Assembly: GCA_964521255.1 (NCBI GenBank) | Contig: CAZFRM010000027.1 | Span: 5,200 to 69,199 of the forward strand | Source of the DNA: ZC4RG29 sp964521255 | GTDB lineage: Bacteria > Bacteroidota > Bacteroidia > Cytophagales > Cyclobacteriaceae | Direction: 5' to 3' | DNA length: 64,000 nt | Shown here: positions 35,524 through 43,710 of the stretch, piece by piece | Position numbering within the stretch: position 1 is the first letter of the stretch | Layout: each line of letters opens with the position of its first letter | Notes under the pieces: model-generated | Seen by the model: only the letters and a program-made list of their open reading frames with translations | What the model was told of the DNA's origin: nothing | The model's database searches: none | Made by a program: the position numbers and the translations under genes

Positions 35524-36318
35524 TTAATTTTTCCGGGCAATACTGGATTGTTCCGTTTCCAACGCGTTCCAGTTTTTCTTCAATTGTTCAAGATCTTCCT
35601 CCATGCAGGGATAATGCTGAGGATTGGGAATGGCAGGATAAACTCCGCTCTCAAGATGATAAGTAGAAAGTCCACCTGTCCATTCAAAGTGTGCTGGATC
35701 ATAAATACTTCTCCACCGGCCGCCCCAGCGAAGACCAAGACTTTCACCAATAACACCAATTTTTCTCCACAAAACTTTATTATCCCATTTAGGCTGACCA
35801 TTAACTACTGGTACTAAGTCAACAGCAAGGCCATATTGATGTTTTGATTTTCCTCCTTTCGATTGGGTATATTTTTTCCCCATCGAAAAATATTCGGATT
35901 GTTTGGCTTTCGTGCGATACGATTCAACAACAGCAAGCTCGATACCTTTGCTCTTACAGATGTTTATCATATTAACAATTTTATCACGGAAGTAGGGGTG
36001 AAGCGATTTTAGATCAGCGATCATGGGCAATCCGCCACGATCTTGCCCAAAAGCAAAATTGTTTACGAACAGCCATTCTTTCCATTCCTCAGAGTCACTT
36101 ACTTGAGCTAAATCTACAACCTGTGTTGTCGTGTCAAACCGGACAGATAAATCAAGCATCAATTCGAGATAATCAAGATCAGAAGGCGCTGAAAGATCAG
36201 ATTGACCGTAAACAGGGAGGAGAGCGAAGCCGAATAAGATTCCTAAAAGGAGTCGAAAAAATGATTTATTCAAGAAGTCATAAGTTTTGAAGATGCAAAG
36301 ATAAAAATCTTTAGTCAT
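35524..36318 (-). CDS. M15 family peptidase (D-Ala-D-Ala carboxypeptidase/VanY-like)
   Basis: This 264-residue protein has an N-terminal hydrophobic signal (FFRLLLGILFGFALLPVYGQ) and a zinc peptidase domain of the M15 type. Zinc ligands are His160 and Asp167 in SKHQYGLAVDLV and His210 in DPAHFEW. It should cut peptidoglycan stem peptides, as L,D- or D,D-peptidases of this clan do; the exact bond is not predictable by eye. The start lies 15 bp after the GH1 gene on the same strand, so they are probably co-transcribed, although no functional link is obvious. Confidence 0.87.
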   Translation of the reverse strand: MTKDFYLCIFKTYDFLNKSFFRLLLGILFGFALLPVYGQSDLSAPSDLDYLELMLDLSVRFDTTTQVVDLAQVSDSEEWKEWLFVNNFAFGQDRGGLPMIADLKSLHPYFRDKIVNMINICKSKGIELAVVESYRTKAKQSEYFSMGKKYTQSKGGKSKHQYGLAVDLVPVVNGQPKWDNKVLWRKIGVIGESLGLRWGGRWRSIYDPAHFEWTGGLSTYHLESGVYPAIPNPQHYPCMEEDLEQLKKNWNALETEQSSIARKN

Positions 36319-36333
36319 CTCAAAAATGATTAT

Positions 36334-37551
36334 TTATTTCAAAACTTCCGGCGATGTTAAAGTAAGATTGGCATCGATTTCGATCTCTTTTGAGTAGGCG
36401 AGGTGAGAATAAACTTCTGCACTTTTTCTTTTGATTCGATCTTTTGTTTCCAGGTTGCATTCGTATAATCCGAAACGGTAGGTGGGGCCCAGGTGCCATT
36501 CGAAATTGTCCCACGGGCTCCAATAATAATAACCTTTTACATCGACACCTTCATCCATTGCTTGGCGAATAACGGTCATGTATTCCTGGATGGCCTGTAC
36601 TCTTTTTTCATCGTTGTTCGTACAGATTCCATTTTCGGTTATGATGATCGGCTTTTTATACAAACGCCAGTAGCGCAGCATCGATTCATGAATTCCATTG
36701 GGATAATATTCCCACATGTCATCATGATTTTTTCCCAGCTTCTTAATTTTGTCGGGCGTTTCAATATACGTGATTGGAAATGGATCATGAGAAATGCGGG
36801 CGTAATAACTCATTCCAAAGAAATCCGACTTCTCAAAATGTTTGGGAATGAATTCCATAAACCATAGATCCGATATTTTCGCGGGCAGCCATCCGAGAAA
36901 ATTTTCATGAGAGAAAATGGCGGCATTGTGTGATATGCCGATTGTATGCGACGGAAATTTTTCTTTAATATAATCGTAAATAATATCGTGGGCTCTTCCC
37001 ATGTTCTTTACAACCTTAACTGCCGTTATAATATTATTTTTGAATGGAGGAAATTCACCTACGATCCATCCGTAACTTGCGTAGACATTCGGTTCATTAA
37101 AGGTGTTCCACGAGGTTACATATCTTCCGAATTCGTCCACAAGTTTTTTACAAAAGTCGATCCACAGATAAATATTATCTTCTTTTTCCCATCCGCCTTT
37201 TTTTGAAAACCAAATGGGATTTGTAAAATGATGTAACACCATCATAACGGAAACATTGCGGGAGACAAGCGCCTGGAGAAATGAATGATATTGATTTGTT
37301 ACTACCGGGTCGAATTTTCCAAGCGGTTCAGGTTGGAGCTTACTCCACATCAGGCTCATTCTATACGCTGGCGCTAACGATGAGATGAGTTCAACATCTT
37401 CCAGGAAGCGATGCTCATGATCTGTGGTTCGATCAAACACATGGCCATCGCGCGAACGAATTCCTTTCCAGTCATGATCAACAGCGGTTTCTATTTGATA
37501 AGAAGCAGTGCTGGTACCAAAGGTAAAATCAGAAGGAAAAGATATTTTCAT
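36334..37551 (-). CDS. Glycoside hydrolase family 1 protein (beta-glucosidase-like)
   Basis: This 405-residue protein (starts MKISFPSDFTFGTSTASYQI) is a cytoplasmic GH1 TIM barrel without a signal peptide. The acid/base Glu is in TFNEPN and the nucleophile Glu in IITENG; YYYWSPWDNFEWHLGPTYRF is the usual late GH1 block. I chose the ATG at 37551, since an upstream ATG at 37596 would add 15 unusual residues and overlap the upstream terminator. It hydrolyses beta-linked disaccharides or glycosides. It is somewhat shorter than the common 440-460-residue enzymes. Confidence 0.9.
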   Translation of the reverse strand: MKISFPSDFTFGTSTASYQIETAVDHDWKGIRSRDGHVFDRTTDHEHRFLEDVELISSLAPAYRMSLMWSKLQPEPLGKFDPVVTNQYHSFLQALVSRNVSVMMVLHHFTNPIWFSKKGGWEKEDNIYLWIDFCKKLVDEFGRYVTSWNTFNEPNVYASYGWIVGEFPPFKNNIITAVKVVKNMGRAHDIIYDYIKEKFPSHTIGISHNAAIFSHENFLGWLPAKISDLWFMEFIPKHFEKSDFFGMSYYARISHDPFPITYIETPDKIKKLGKNHDDMWEYYPNGIHESMLRYWRLYKKPIIITENGICTNNDEKRVQAIQEYMTVIRQAMDEGVDVKGYYYWSPWDNFEWHLGPTYRFGLYECNLETKDRIKRKSAEVYSHLAYSKEIEIDANLTLTSPEVLK

Positions 37552-37565
37552 TTTATCAATGTGCA

Positions 37566-37601
37566 AAAATAAAAAAGCCCTCGTCCGAACAGGCAAGGGC
37601 T
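37566..37601 (-). terminator. Rho-independent terminator
   Basis: Read on the minus strand, AGCCCT (37601-37596) pairs with AGGGCT (37581-37576), followed by a T-rich tract. It ends the transcript of the 37624-38088 gene and separates it from GH1. Confidence 0.85.
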
Positions 37602-37623
37602 GGGAAAAATTTTATGGGGAGCA

Positions 37624-38088
37624 TTAACCACCGTTGTCTTCTTTTAGTTTGCTAAGCATCGCCTCATATTTTGACTTTACCTCACCATCTTCAGTGATAG
37701 CTTTTTTAACTTTGTTATAAGTAGATGCACCTACGTATTCTTTGGCCATTGTTTTGAATGTTGCATTGATCTCTGCTGTACCTTTTTCTTTGCTGGTCTG
37801 AATTTCCTTGAGGAATGAAATTTCATCCGGCGTTGCTTTTGCTTCTTCCAATTTTGCAGGATCGTTCGCAATTCTGGAAAGATCATTGTAACGGGCTACG
37901 GTAATTTTATCAGTTCCTTTTACTTTTTCAGAAATCTCTGCGAGGAGTTCTATGCGCATTTCGTCAATTGAATCCATCATCACAGCATAGCGTTGTAATT
38001 CCTCGTCGCTGACTTTTTCAGCATCTTGTGCCTGCAGGGCGCTGAAGATAGAAAAGCAAAGGACTGCTAGAAAAAATTTCTCCTTCAT
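37624..38088 (-). CDS. Secreted helical protein, function unknown
   Basis: This 154-residue protein has a signal peptide (MKEKFFLAVLCFSIFSALQA, then Q-D) and a charged, mostly helical mature part with SDEELQRYAVMMDSIDEMRI and VGASTYNKVKKAITED. The helical pattern resembles DUF4168-type periplasmic proteins, but I do not claim membership. It is flanked by terminators on both sides, so it has its own promoter. Its position just after the anti-sigma gene suggests it could be a target of that sigma factor. Confidence 0.6.
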   Translation of the reverse strand: MKEKFFLAVLCFSIFSALQAQDAEKVSDEELQRYAVMMDSIDEMRIELLAEISEKVKGTDKITVARYNDLSRIANDPAKLEEAKATPDEISFLKEIQTSKEKGTAEINATFKTMAKEYVGASTYNKVKKAITEDGEVKSKYEAMLSKLKEDNGG

Positions 38089-38208
38089 GGTCTTAATCTT
38101 TAGAGTTTTTGAAATTTAAAACACCTAGTATAAGAAGTTGTGATTGATTTGGCAAATCAAATTATAGAAATGGGCATTGATCAGACATAAAACGCTTATC
38201 AGGGCGAT

Positions 38209-38241
38209 AAAAAAAACGGGGTCCTTGTTTCGAGGACCCCG
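38209..38241 (-). terminator. Strong rho-independent terminator
   Basis: CGGGGTCCT at 38217-38225 pairs perfectly with AGGACCCCG at 38233-38241. On the minus strand the stem is followed by a run of eight T residues. It ends the sigma/anti-sigma transcript. Confidence 0.92.
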
Positions 38242-38262
38242 CATATCTTATAATAAAGTTTG

Positions 38263-39129
38263 TTATTTACTTCTGTAAGCCTTCAATTTTTGCAGAAGGG
38301 CCGGATCATTAATGGCTTTTAATGGTGCTGGCTGAGTTTGTCCTTCGTCCAGCAGGTAGTAGCCTGAATTGTAGTACAGAAATATTGTTCTCTTATTGTT
38401 ATTGAAGAATTCTAATATTTCATACAGGTCTTTCTCAAATGAACCCAACAAGAAAAGTTTTCCGTCTTTAAACTGATAATGAAAATCCAGTTTTTTATTG
38501 GTGTCATCAGTCTCAACTACTATTGATGAGTTTGAAAGAGTGGTTTTGCTTTCGTCACCAATTTCAGGCTTTTCACTTGCTTGCTCCAACTCCTTAGTAG
38601 GATCATATGGTTCAAGGCTGGGTTGCTGTATGGGTGTACCCGTTTCTGCTTTTTTATCGGGTTGAGCAGATGTGGATTTATTATCTGACTCTTCTTTAAT
38701 CCTTTCCTCTTGTTGTGGAATTACAACAACTTCTTCCATTTTATCATCCGAAATTGTTTCTTCAGAAACAGAAGGTTGTACAGCAGCGGGCTGTTCCTTT
38801 GTAATTTGAGTCGCCTCAATTGCCGAATCATTTTTACCAAATAAGAAATACAATCCCATACCCACAACGGCAACAGCAGCAGCGGTTAACCCCACCTTTG
38901 CCAGTAAAGAAGAATTGGTGGGTGCTGGTGTTGCGATCTCGCTCAGCATTGCTTTTAATTCTGCAACACGTGCTTTTTTGATTCCTTCTATAAACTCTTT
39001 TTGAAGGCCCAGTTCATTTCTTAATGACATATCAGACTCGATCTTTTTCTCAAAATCGAGTTTGTCCTGACCTTTCAATCGGTTTGAAAGGTAGTCGTCT
39101 AATAATTCAAAATCTTTTTCAGTTGCCAT
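38263..39129 (-). CDS. Anti-sigma factor-like single-pass membrane protein
   Basis: This 288-residue protein has an N-terminal cytoplasmic segment of about 75 residues (LLDDYLSNRLKGQDKLDFEK) of the type that binds ECF sigma factors, a single membrane helix near 78-97 (GLTAAAVAVVGMGLYFLFG), and a long low-complexity periplasmic linker rich in Glu, Pro and Ser. A small C-terminal domain ends the protein. It lies 6 bp after the sigma gene. Release probably depends on periplasmic sensing through the C-terminal domain. The call rests on topology and gene order. Confidence 0.8.
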   Translation of the reverse strand: MATEKDFELLDDYLSNRLKGQDKLDFEKKIESDMSLRNELGLQKEFIEGIKKARVAELKAMLSEIATPAPTNSSLLAKVGLTAAAVAVVGMGLYFLFGKNDSAIEATQITKEQPAAVQPSVSEETISDDKMEEVVVIPQQEERIKEESDNKSTSAQPDKKAETGTPIQQPSLEPYDPTKELEQASEKPEIGDESKTTLSNSSIVVETDDTNKKLDFHYQFKDGKLFLLGSFEKDLYEILEFFNNNKRTIFLYYNSGYYLLDEGQTQPAPLKAINDPALLQKLKAYRSK

Positions 39130-39135
39130 GTTTCA

Positions 39136-39699
39136 CTAATCTAAAAAGTCATGCTCGCTATACTGAGCCTTAATTAAATCATCAAGTTTCTTTTTGCACT
39201 TATACTTTTTGGTTTTAGCAGTATCCGTATTTGCGAAGCCTAACTTGTCTGCTATGTCTTGCATCGACATTTCTTCAAAGTAATAGTACATCAAAACTTT
39301 CTTACAGGTATCGCCTAATTGTTCAATACAACGGGCGATAATCTTTTCGCGTTCGGCTGTATCAATATCCATTGAAACAGGCGAATCTTTTTCTTCATTG
39401 GAGAGGCGTTTCTTCCTGTCCAGTTCTTTTCTCCACAGATTCTGACATATACTATATATATATGTGCTGATCTTGGAAGTCATTACCAGGTTTCCGGAGG
39501 TAGCTTTCTGCCAAAAGACAATTAATGCATCCTGGTAGATATCGCGGGCCTCATCCTCTGTTCCACTGTTGCTGATAACCAGTTTGGTCATCATCCGGTA
39601 ATACTTTTTGTACAGGAACTCCAGAGCTTTCTCGTCACCCTTTTGGATTCTTTCGAAAATCTCTTTTTCGTTCATGTTCGAGCTCGACTTAAATACCAT
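39136..39699 (-). CDS. ECF-type RNA polymerase sigma factor
   Basis: This 187-residue protein has sigma region 2 (YKKYYRMMTKLVISNSGTED, DIYQDALIVFWQKA) and sigma region 4 (CIEQLGDTCKKVLMYYYFEE, MSMQDIADKLGFANTDTAKT), the ECF pattern. It should direct RNA polymerase to stress or envelope-response promoters and be held by the downstream anti-sigma. The start could be the ATG at 39699 or the one at 39675 (MNEKEIFERIQKGDEKAL); I give the longer form. Confidence 0.92.
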   Translation of the reverse strand: MVFKSSSNMNEKEIFERIQKGDEKALEFLYKKYYRMMTKLVISNSGTEDEARDIYQDALIVFWQKATSGNLVMTSKISTYIYSICQNLWRKELDRKKRLSNEEKDSPVSMDIDTAEREKIIARCIEQLGDTCKKVLMYYYFEEMSMQDIADKLGFANTDTAKTKKYKCKKKLDDLIKAQYSEHDFLD

Positions 39700-39938
39700 G
39701 ATGAATTGTTATGGTAACCTTTTTTACGGGCTTAATTTGTCAATTTAACTGTATTAACCACCCTTTCAGCTTCTGCAATCAATTGTTAGGGTGTCTAAAT
39801 GCAGGTTTGTGTGCTGAAATGACCAGGGTATCACCCGCTTCAGATGCTTTCTTCAGGCCAGACTTTGCAGCAATAAACCCGTTTCAATCTTAGCAATAAT
39901 ACAAAAACAACAGGTAAAGCTGTGGATATATTAACCTC

Positions 39939-39975
39939 AAAAAAAAATGACTTTCATTTTGAAAGCCATTTTTTT
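39939..39975 (-). terminator. Rho-independent terminator, probably bidirectional
   Basis: AAAAATGACTTTC at 39943-39955 and GAAAGCCATTTTT at 39961-39973 form a stem with one mismatch and flanking A and T tracts. It lies just past the pyrophosphatase gene on the minus strand. Confidence 0.8.
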
Positions 39976-39992
39976 GAAAACTATAATAATGG

Positions 39993-42284
39993 TTAGTTCT
40001 TAATTTTTGAAATCTCTGTCTTAACAATCTCGACTTTCGCTTTCTTCTCTTTAACACTGGATTGAGATGCTGGCTCATCTGGCACCAGAAGAGGAGCAAT
40101 CACTAAAGCGACTACGGACATAAGCTTGATAAGAATGTTAAGTGAAGGGCCTGATGTATCCTTAAAAGGATCACCTACCGTATCTCCAACAACGGCCGCC
40201 TTATGCGGTTCTGACTTCTTATAATATTTTACGCCGTTAATTTCAACACCTTCTTCAAAGGTCTTCTTGGCATTATCCCAGGCGCCACCGGCATTTGATT
40301 GGAAGATAGCCATGAGCACACCGGATACGGTAACACCCGCGAGCATACCTCCTAAAGACTCAACGCCGAACCCTGGTAAAAATGCAATAACTACAGGCGC
40401 TGCTACCGCCATAAGACCTGGAACAACCATTTGTCTGATGGCTGCCTTGGTTGATATCTCTACGCATTTTCCATACTCAGCTTTTCCATCGGCATCGTGA
40501 AATACTTTTTGATCTTCTTTTGACCATTCTTCCACAGGCTTATCACCATGCTTCTTCATTAGCTCGAGCGCTGCTTTTAAAGCAGGTATGGTAGTGAATT
40601 GTCTTCTGACTTCCTCAATCATAGACATGGCTGCGCGGCCAACGGCGCCCATAGCGAGAGCTGAGAATACAAAGGGCAGCATTCCACCGATGAAAAGTCC
40701 GGCCATTACATTGGCTTTCGATACATCAATTGAAGAGATTTTTGCGGTAGTCATGAAAGCCCCAAACAGAGCGAGCGCTGTTAACGCAGCGGATGCAATC
40801 GCGAATCCTTTACCGATTGCAGCAGTGGTATTTCCAACAGCGTCCAACTTATCCGTTCTTGAACGAACTTCTTTTGGTAATTCTGACATCTCAGCAATAC
40901 CTCCGGCGTTATCTGAAATGGGTCCATAAGCATCAACGGCTAGCTGAATACCAAGATTTGAAAGCATTCCTACAGCAGCTATTGCGATACCATAAAGTCC
41001 GCCGAAATAGAAGGCACCGATGATCGATACAGCAATTATCAAAACGGGTATGGCAGTTGACATCATTCCCACACCAAGACCAGCAATGATATTAGTTGCC
41101 GCTCCGGTTGAAGATTGTCTTACAATTGAAAGGACAGGTTTTTTGCCTGAGCCTGTATAATACTCAGTTATTAATCCAATTAGAACACCGCCAACCAATC
41201 CAATTACCGTTGCCCAAAAGACTCCTGTGGCTGTGTAACGGTTGCCAAGTTCCGGATCTTCCCATGCGTACAAAGGATCTTTGAAATACCATTCTACCGG
41301 AAGCATCCATTTGATAATAAAATAGGAGGCAATGATCATAATGATGGATGAAACAAACTCACCCATATTCAGGGCTTTTTGTGGATCGCCACCTTCTTTT
41401 ACTTTGACGAAGAATGTGCCTATAAATGACATCACGATTCCAACACCGGCAAGAACCAAGGGAAGAAGTACAGCCGATAAACCGTTAAAACTATCAATAA
41501 AACCAGGTACCATAAATGCAGCACCCAATACCATCGTTCCTACTATAGAGCCTACGTATGATTCAAAAAGGTCGGCACCCATACCGGCAACATCACCTAC
41601 GTTATCACCAACATTATCTGCAATGGTTGCAGGATTAAGAGGGTGGTCTTCGGGGATACCGGCTTCAACTTTTCCTACCAGGTCAGCGCCCACGTCGGCA
41701 GCTTTTGTATAGATACCTCCACCGACACGCGCAAAGAGTGCAATTGAAGATGCGCCGAATGAGAAGCCCGTGATAATTGTTAATACCTTATTAAGGTTAT
41801 CCTGAGAATCAACACCAAACATGTTGGAGTAAATAATAAAGAGGAGACTTAACCCTAACACGCCAAGACCGACAACACCCATACCCATGATTGAACCACC
41901 GGTAAATGCTACTTCAAGCGCTTTACCTAAGCTTGTTCTTGCTGCATTGGTAGTGCGAACATTTGCCTTTGTTGCAGCGCGCATTCCAATATATCCGGCA
42001 AGGGCAGAAGTAAAAGATCCAATTAAGAATGAAACCCCGACAAGAGGAGAGGAGGTTTCGCTATCTGCGGTAACGCCCAATAGTACGGCAACGCAAAGAG
42101 CAAAGATTATTAAGACTTTATATTCGGCTTTCAAAAATGCCATTGCGCCTTCGCGAATGTGCCCGGCGATCTTTATCATTTTTTCTGTTCCGGGATCCAG
42201 GTTTGAAATCCACGAACTGCGCCATACTACAAAGAGCAGTCCCAGCACGCCAAAGGCAGGTAAATAGTACAATAGGTTTTCCAT
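39993..42284 (-). CDS. hppA: Membrane-bound ion-pumping pyrophosphatase
   Basis: This 763-residue protein is a membrane pyrophosphatase with about 16 helices. The substrate-binding motifs are clear: DVGADLVGKVEAGIPEDHPL, NVGDNVGDVAGMGADLFESY, and VVGDTVGDPFKDTSGPSLNI. The K+-dependence site reads GNTTAAIGKG with Ala where K+-independent enzymes have Lys, placing it in the K+-dependent group, which pumps Na+ or Na+ and H+. It couples PPi hydrolysis to ion export at the inner membrane. It is monocistronic, separated from the upstream genes by a terminator hairpin. The C-terminus has a short Lys/Glu-rich tail. Confidence 0.96.
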   Translation of the reverse strand: MENLLYYLPAFGVLGLLFVVWRSSWISNLDPGTEKMIKIAGHIREGAMAFLKAEYKVLIIFALCVAVLLGVTADSETSSPLVGVSFLIGSFTSALAGYIGMRAATKANVRTTNAARTSLGKALEVAFTGGSIMGMGVVGLGVLGLSLLFIIYSNMFGVDSQDNLNKVLTIITGFSFGASSIALFARVGGGIYTKAADVGADLVGKVEAGIPEDHPLNPATIADNVGDNVGDVAGMGADLFESYVGSIVGTMVLGAAFMVPGFIDSFNGLSAVLLPLVLAGVGIVMSFIGTFFVKVKEGGDPQKALNMGEFVSSIIMIIASYFIIKWMLPVEWYFKDPLYAWEDPELGNRYTATGVFWATVIGLVGGVLIGLITEYYTGSGKKPVLSIVRQSSTGAATNIIAGLGVGMMSTAIPVLIIAVSIIGAFYFGGLYGIAIAAVGMLSNLGIQLAVDAYGPISDNAGGIAEMSELPKEVRSRTDKLDAVGNTTAAIGKGFAIASAALTALALFGAFMTTAKISSIDVSKANVMAGLFIGGMLPFVFSALAMGAVGRAAMSMIEEVRRQFTTIPALKAALELMKKHGDKPVEEWSKEDQKVFHDADGKAEYGKCVEISTKAAIRQMVVPGLMAVAAPVVIAFLPGFGVESLGGMLAGVTVSGVLMAIFQSNAGGAWDNAKKTFEEGVEINGVKYYKKSEPHKAAVVGDTVGDPFKDTSGPSLNILIKLMSVVALVIAPLLVPDEPASQSSVKEKKAKVEIVKTEISKIKN

Positions 42285-42312
42285 GGTGAATTAGGTTTTC
42301 GATTAATAAGCC

Positions 42313-42352
42313 AAAAACCACCTGTCCGGTATTCCTCCGGATCGGATGGTTT
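42313..42352 (-). terminator. Rho-independent terminator between the thioesterase operon and hppA
   Basis: On the minus strand AAACCATCCGATCCGG (42352-42337) pairs with CCGGACAGGTGGTTT (42329-42315), with small mismatches and a 7-nt loop, followed by TTTTTGG. It lies 87 bp after the upstream stop and about 30 bp before the hppA ATG, so it could also act as an attenuator of hppA. Confidence 0.7.
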
Positions 42353-42438
42353 TTAAACAGAATCGCAAATATAGGAGAACTTGTAATACACACAACAGCG
42401 CACACAATCATTGAAAAGAAAGAATCTTAATTATTATT

Positions 42439-42822
42439 TTAAAGTGAAAACATAGCTTTTAACGCAAGCCAGAGGTTTTTCTTTTTAGCGTCGTCAAACG
42501 AGTCAAGGGCGTCAGCGGCAATGGCGGGTATTCCGTTAAATTGTGCAAGCTGATAGGGCGTGGTATCCAGCCCAGAGGGAATTCCAAAAAAGAGGATACC
42601 TGAGGGGTTGTAAACACCAAGAGCGATGTCCTCAATTTTAAGTGCTGATATTATTTGTACGGACGAAAGGCTTAACTTAACAGAGGCTAAAATTTTAGTG
42701 AGAAGCTGAACGCTTGCATCATTCAATTCACTCCAGGGGCACGGAAGAATGACAAGTGTTTTGCCGGGAATATTATAAACGTCTTCTGAATAGAGTTCTT
42801 GCAAAGCTTCCTTCTCGTTCAT
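42439..42822 (-). CDS. Conserved-type hypothetical protein, possibly nucleic-acid related
   Basis: I do not recognise the family of this 127-residue protein (starts MNEKEALQELYSEDVYNIPG). It has an alternating alpha-beta pattern: ILPCPWSELNDASVQLLTKI, LSSVQIISALKIEDIALGVY and a helical end DAKKKNLWLALKAMFSL. The size and the C-terminal stretch remind me weakly of DNA polymerase III psi (HolD), but this is not enough for a call. It overlaps the thioesterase gene by 4 bp and is the second gene of that operon. Confidence 0.65.
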   Translation of the reverse strand: MNEKEALQELYSEDVYNIPGKTLVILPCPWSELNDASVQLLTKILASVKLSLSSVQIISALKIEDIALGVYNPSGILFFGIPSGLDTTPYQLAQFNGIPAIAADALDSFDDAKKKNLWLALKAMFSL

Positions 42823-43352
42823 ACTTTCTTGATATCAAATATTGATTTTAACTCATTTGCTTCAGAAGGTTTCATCCGTCCGGCAAGAATTAACCTAAGC
42901 TGTCTTCTTCTTAATGCGCTGTCAAAAAGAGATTTCTCTTCTTCGGTTTGTGGAATCACCTCTGGCACTTCCGTGGGATGTCCATTTTCATCCATCGCTA
43001 CAAATGTAAAATAGGCGTTGTTACTTTCCATTTTTTTTCCGGAGGGTACGTCTTCAGCTTCCACATCAATACGAACTTCCATCGACGAATGAAATGAACG
43101 CGTAACCTTTGCTTTCAGTGTAACAACATTACCTAATTGGATAGGATGTTTGAATGAAATATTATCCACTGACGCAGTGACAACAATACGGTTGGAGTGT
43201 CTCTGCGCCGCGATGGCAGAAACTATGTCCATCCAATGCATGAGGCGTCCTCCCATAAGGTTGTTAAGTGTGTTTGTGTCGTTTGGTAGGACTAATTCAG
43301 TCATGCTGACGAGCGATTCTTGTGGAAGCTTCTGTTTGCGGGACATGCGCAA
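42819..43352 (-). CDS. Acyl-CoA thioesterase, hotdog fold
   Basis: This 177-residue protein is a YciA/BFIT-type acyl-CoA thioesterase. The landmark is NLMGGRLMHWMDIVSAIAAQ with the catalytic Asp, followed by VVTASVDNISFKHPIQLGNV and the strand MEVRIDVEAEDV. It hydrolyses acyl-CoA to free acid and CoA in the cytoplasm, probably as a trimer of dimers. Its stop codon overlaps the next ATG as ATGA. The promoter region is shared divergently with the thr operon (about 160 bp). Confidence 0.9.
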   Translation of the reverse strand: MRMSRKQKLPQESLVSMTELVLPNDTNTLNNLMGGRLMHWMDIVSAIAAQRHSNRIVVTASVDNISFKHPIQLGNVVTLKAKVTRSFHSSMEVRIDVEAEDVPSGKKMESNNAYFTFVAMDENGHPTEVPEVIPQTEEEKSLFDSALRRRQLRLILAGRMKPSEANELKSIFDIKKV

Positions 43353-43512
43353 TGTTAATTATTTGAAATAAAGTGAAAATTGTATTGAACTGGCAAGATA
43401 GTTTAAATTGATTCTCGTACCTACTAAGTGTTCGTTTGTAGTTAAGGGATATAAAAATTGTAGAAAAATTTTGCAAAGCATCACATGATTTCATTATTTC
43501 GGCCTCTCTATT

Positions 43513-43629
43513 ATGCAAGCCATAGGAAATCATATTAACTCAGTTCCTTCTCACCTTACGGTACGTTTTTTTTCTTACCGCATTTCTTGCATTACTACCA
43601 TCACATCTGCAACAACCATTACGGGGTAG
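43513..43629 (+). CDS. thrL: Threonine/isoleucine-rich leader peptide of the thr operon
   Basis: An ORF of 38 codons starts at the ATG at 43513 and ends at TAG 43627-43629. Its last 13 residues before the stop are CITTITSATTITG, with six Thr and four Ile codons. This is the composition of attenuation leader peptides for threonine operons, as in E. coli thrL. It is followed at once by mutually exclusive hairpins and a weak terminator, then thrA at 43711. Ribosome stalling at Thr/Ile codons when charged tRNAs are scarce should favour the antiterminator. The start codon could lie closer to the Thr run, but no internal ATG, GTG or TTG is in frame. Confidence 0.82.
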   Translation: MQAIGNHINSVPSHLTVRFFSYRISCITTITSATTITG

Positions 43630-43684
43630 CTCCCGATCAATGCTACTATCCCCATTATATGGGCTTGTCAAAGCCCGAGTTTTC
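43623..43684 (+). promoter_or_regulatory. Thr operon attenuator: alternative hairpins and terminator
   Basis: Three overlapping hairpins are visible. GGGGTAGC (43623-43630) pairs with GCTAC-TAT-CCC (43642-43652). CCCAT (43651-43655) pairs with ATGGG (43659-43663). GGGCTT (43661-43666) pairs with AAGCCC (43671-43676), followed by GAGTTTT as a short terminator tail. The middle hairpin shares GGG with the terminator stem and CCC with the first hairpin, so forming it excludes both. The first arm overlaps the leader stop codon, which places a ribosome where it can control folding. Confidence 0.75.
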
Positions 43685-43710
43685 GAACCAGGTTATTTTA
43701 GTTATCAAAT

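Noticed and set aside
39711..39893. A 60-codon ORF upstream of the sigma factor gene
   Set aside because: It has no family resemblance, lies across the divergent promoter space and has a cysteine-rich shadow-like composition.
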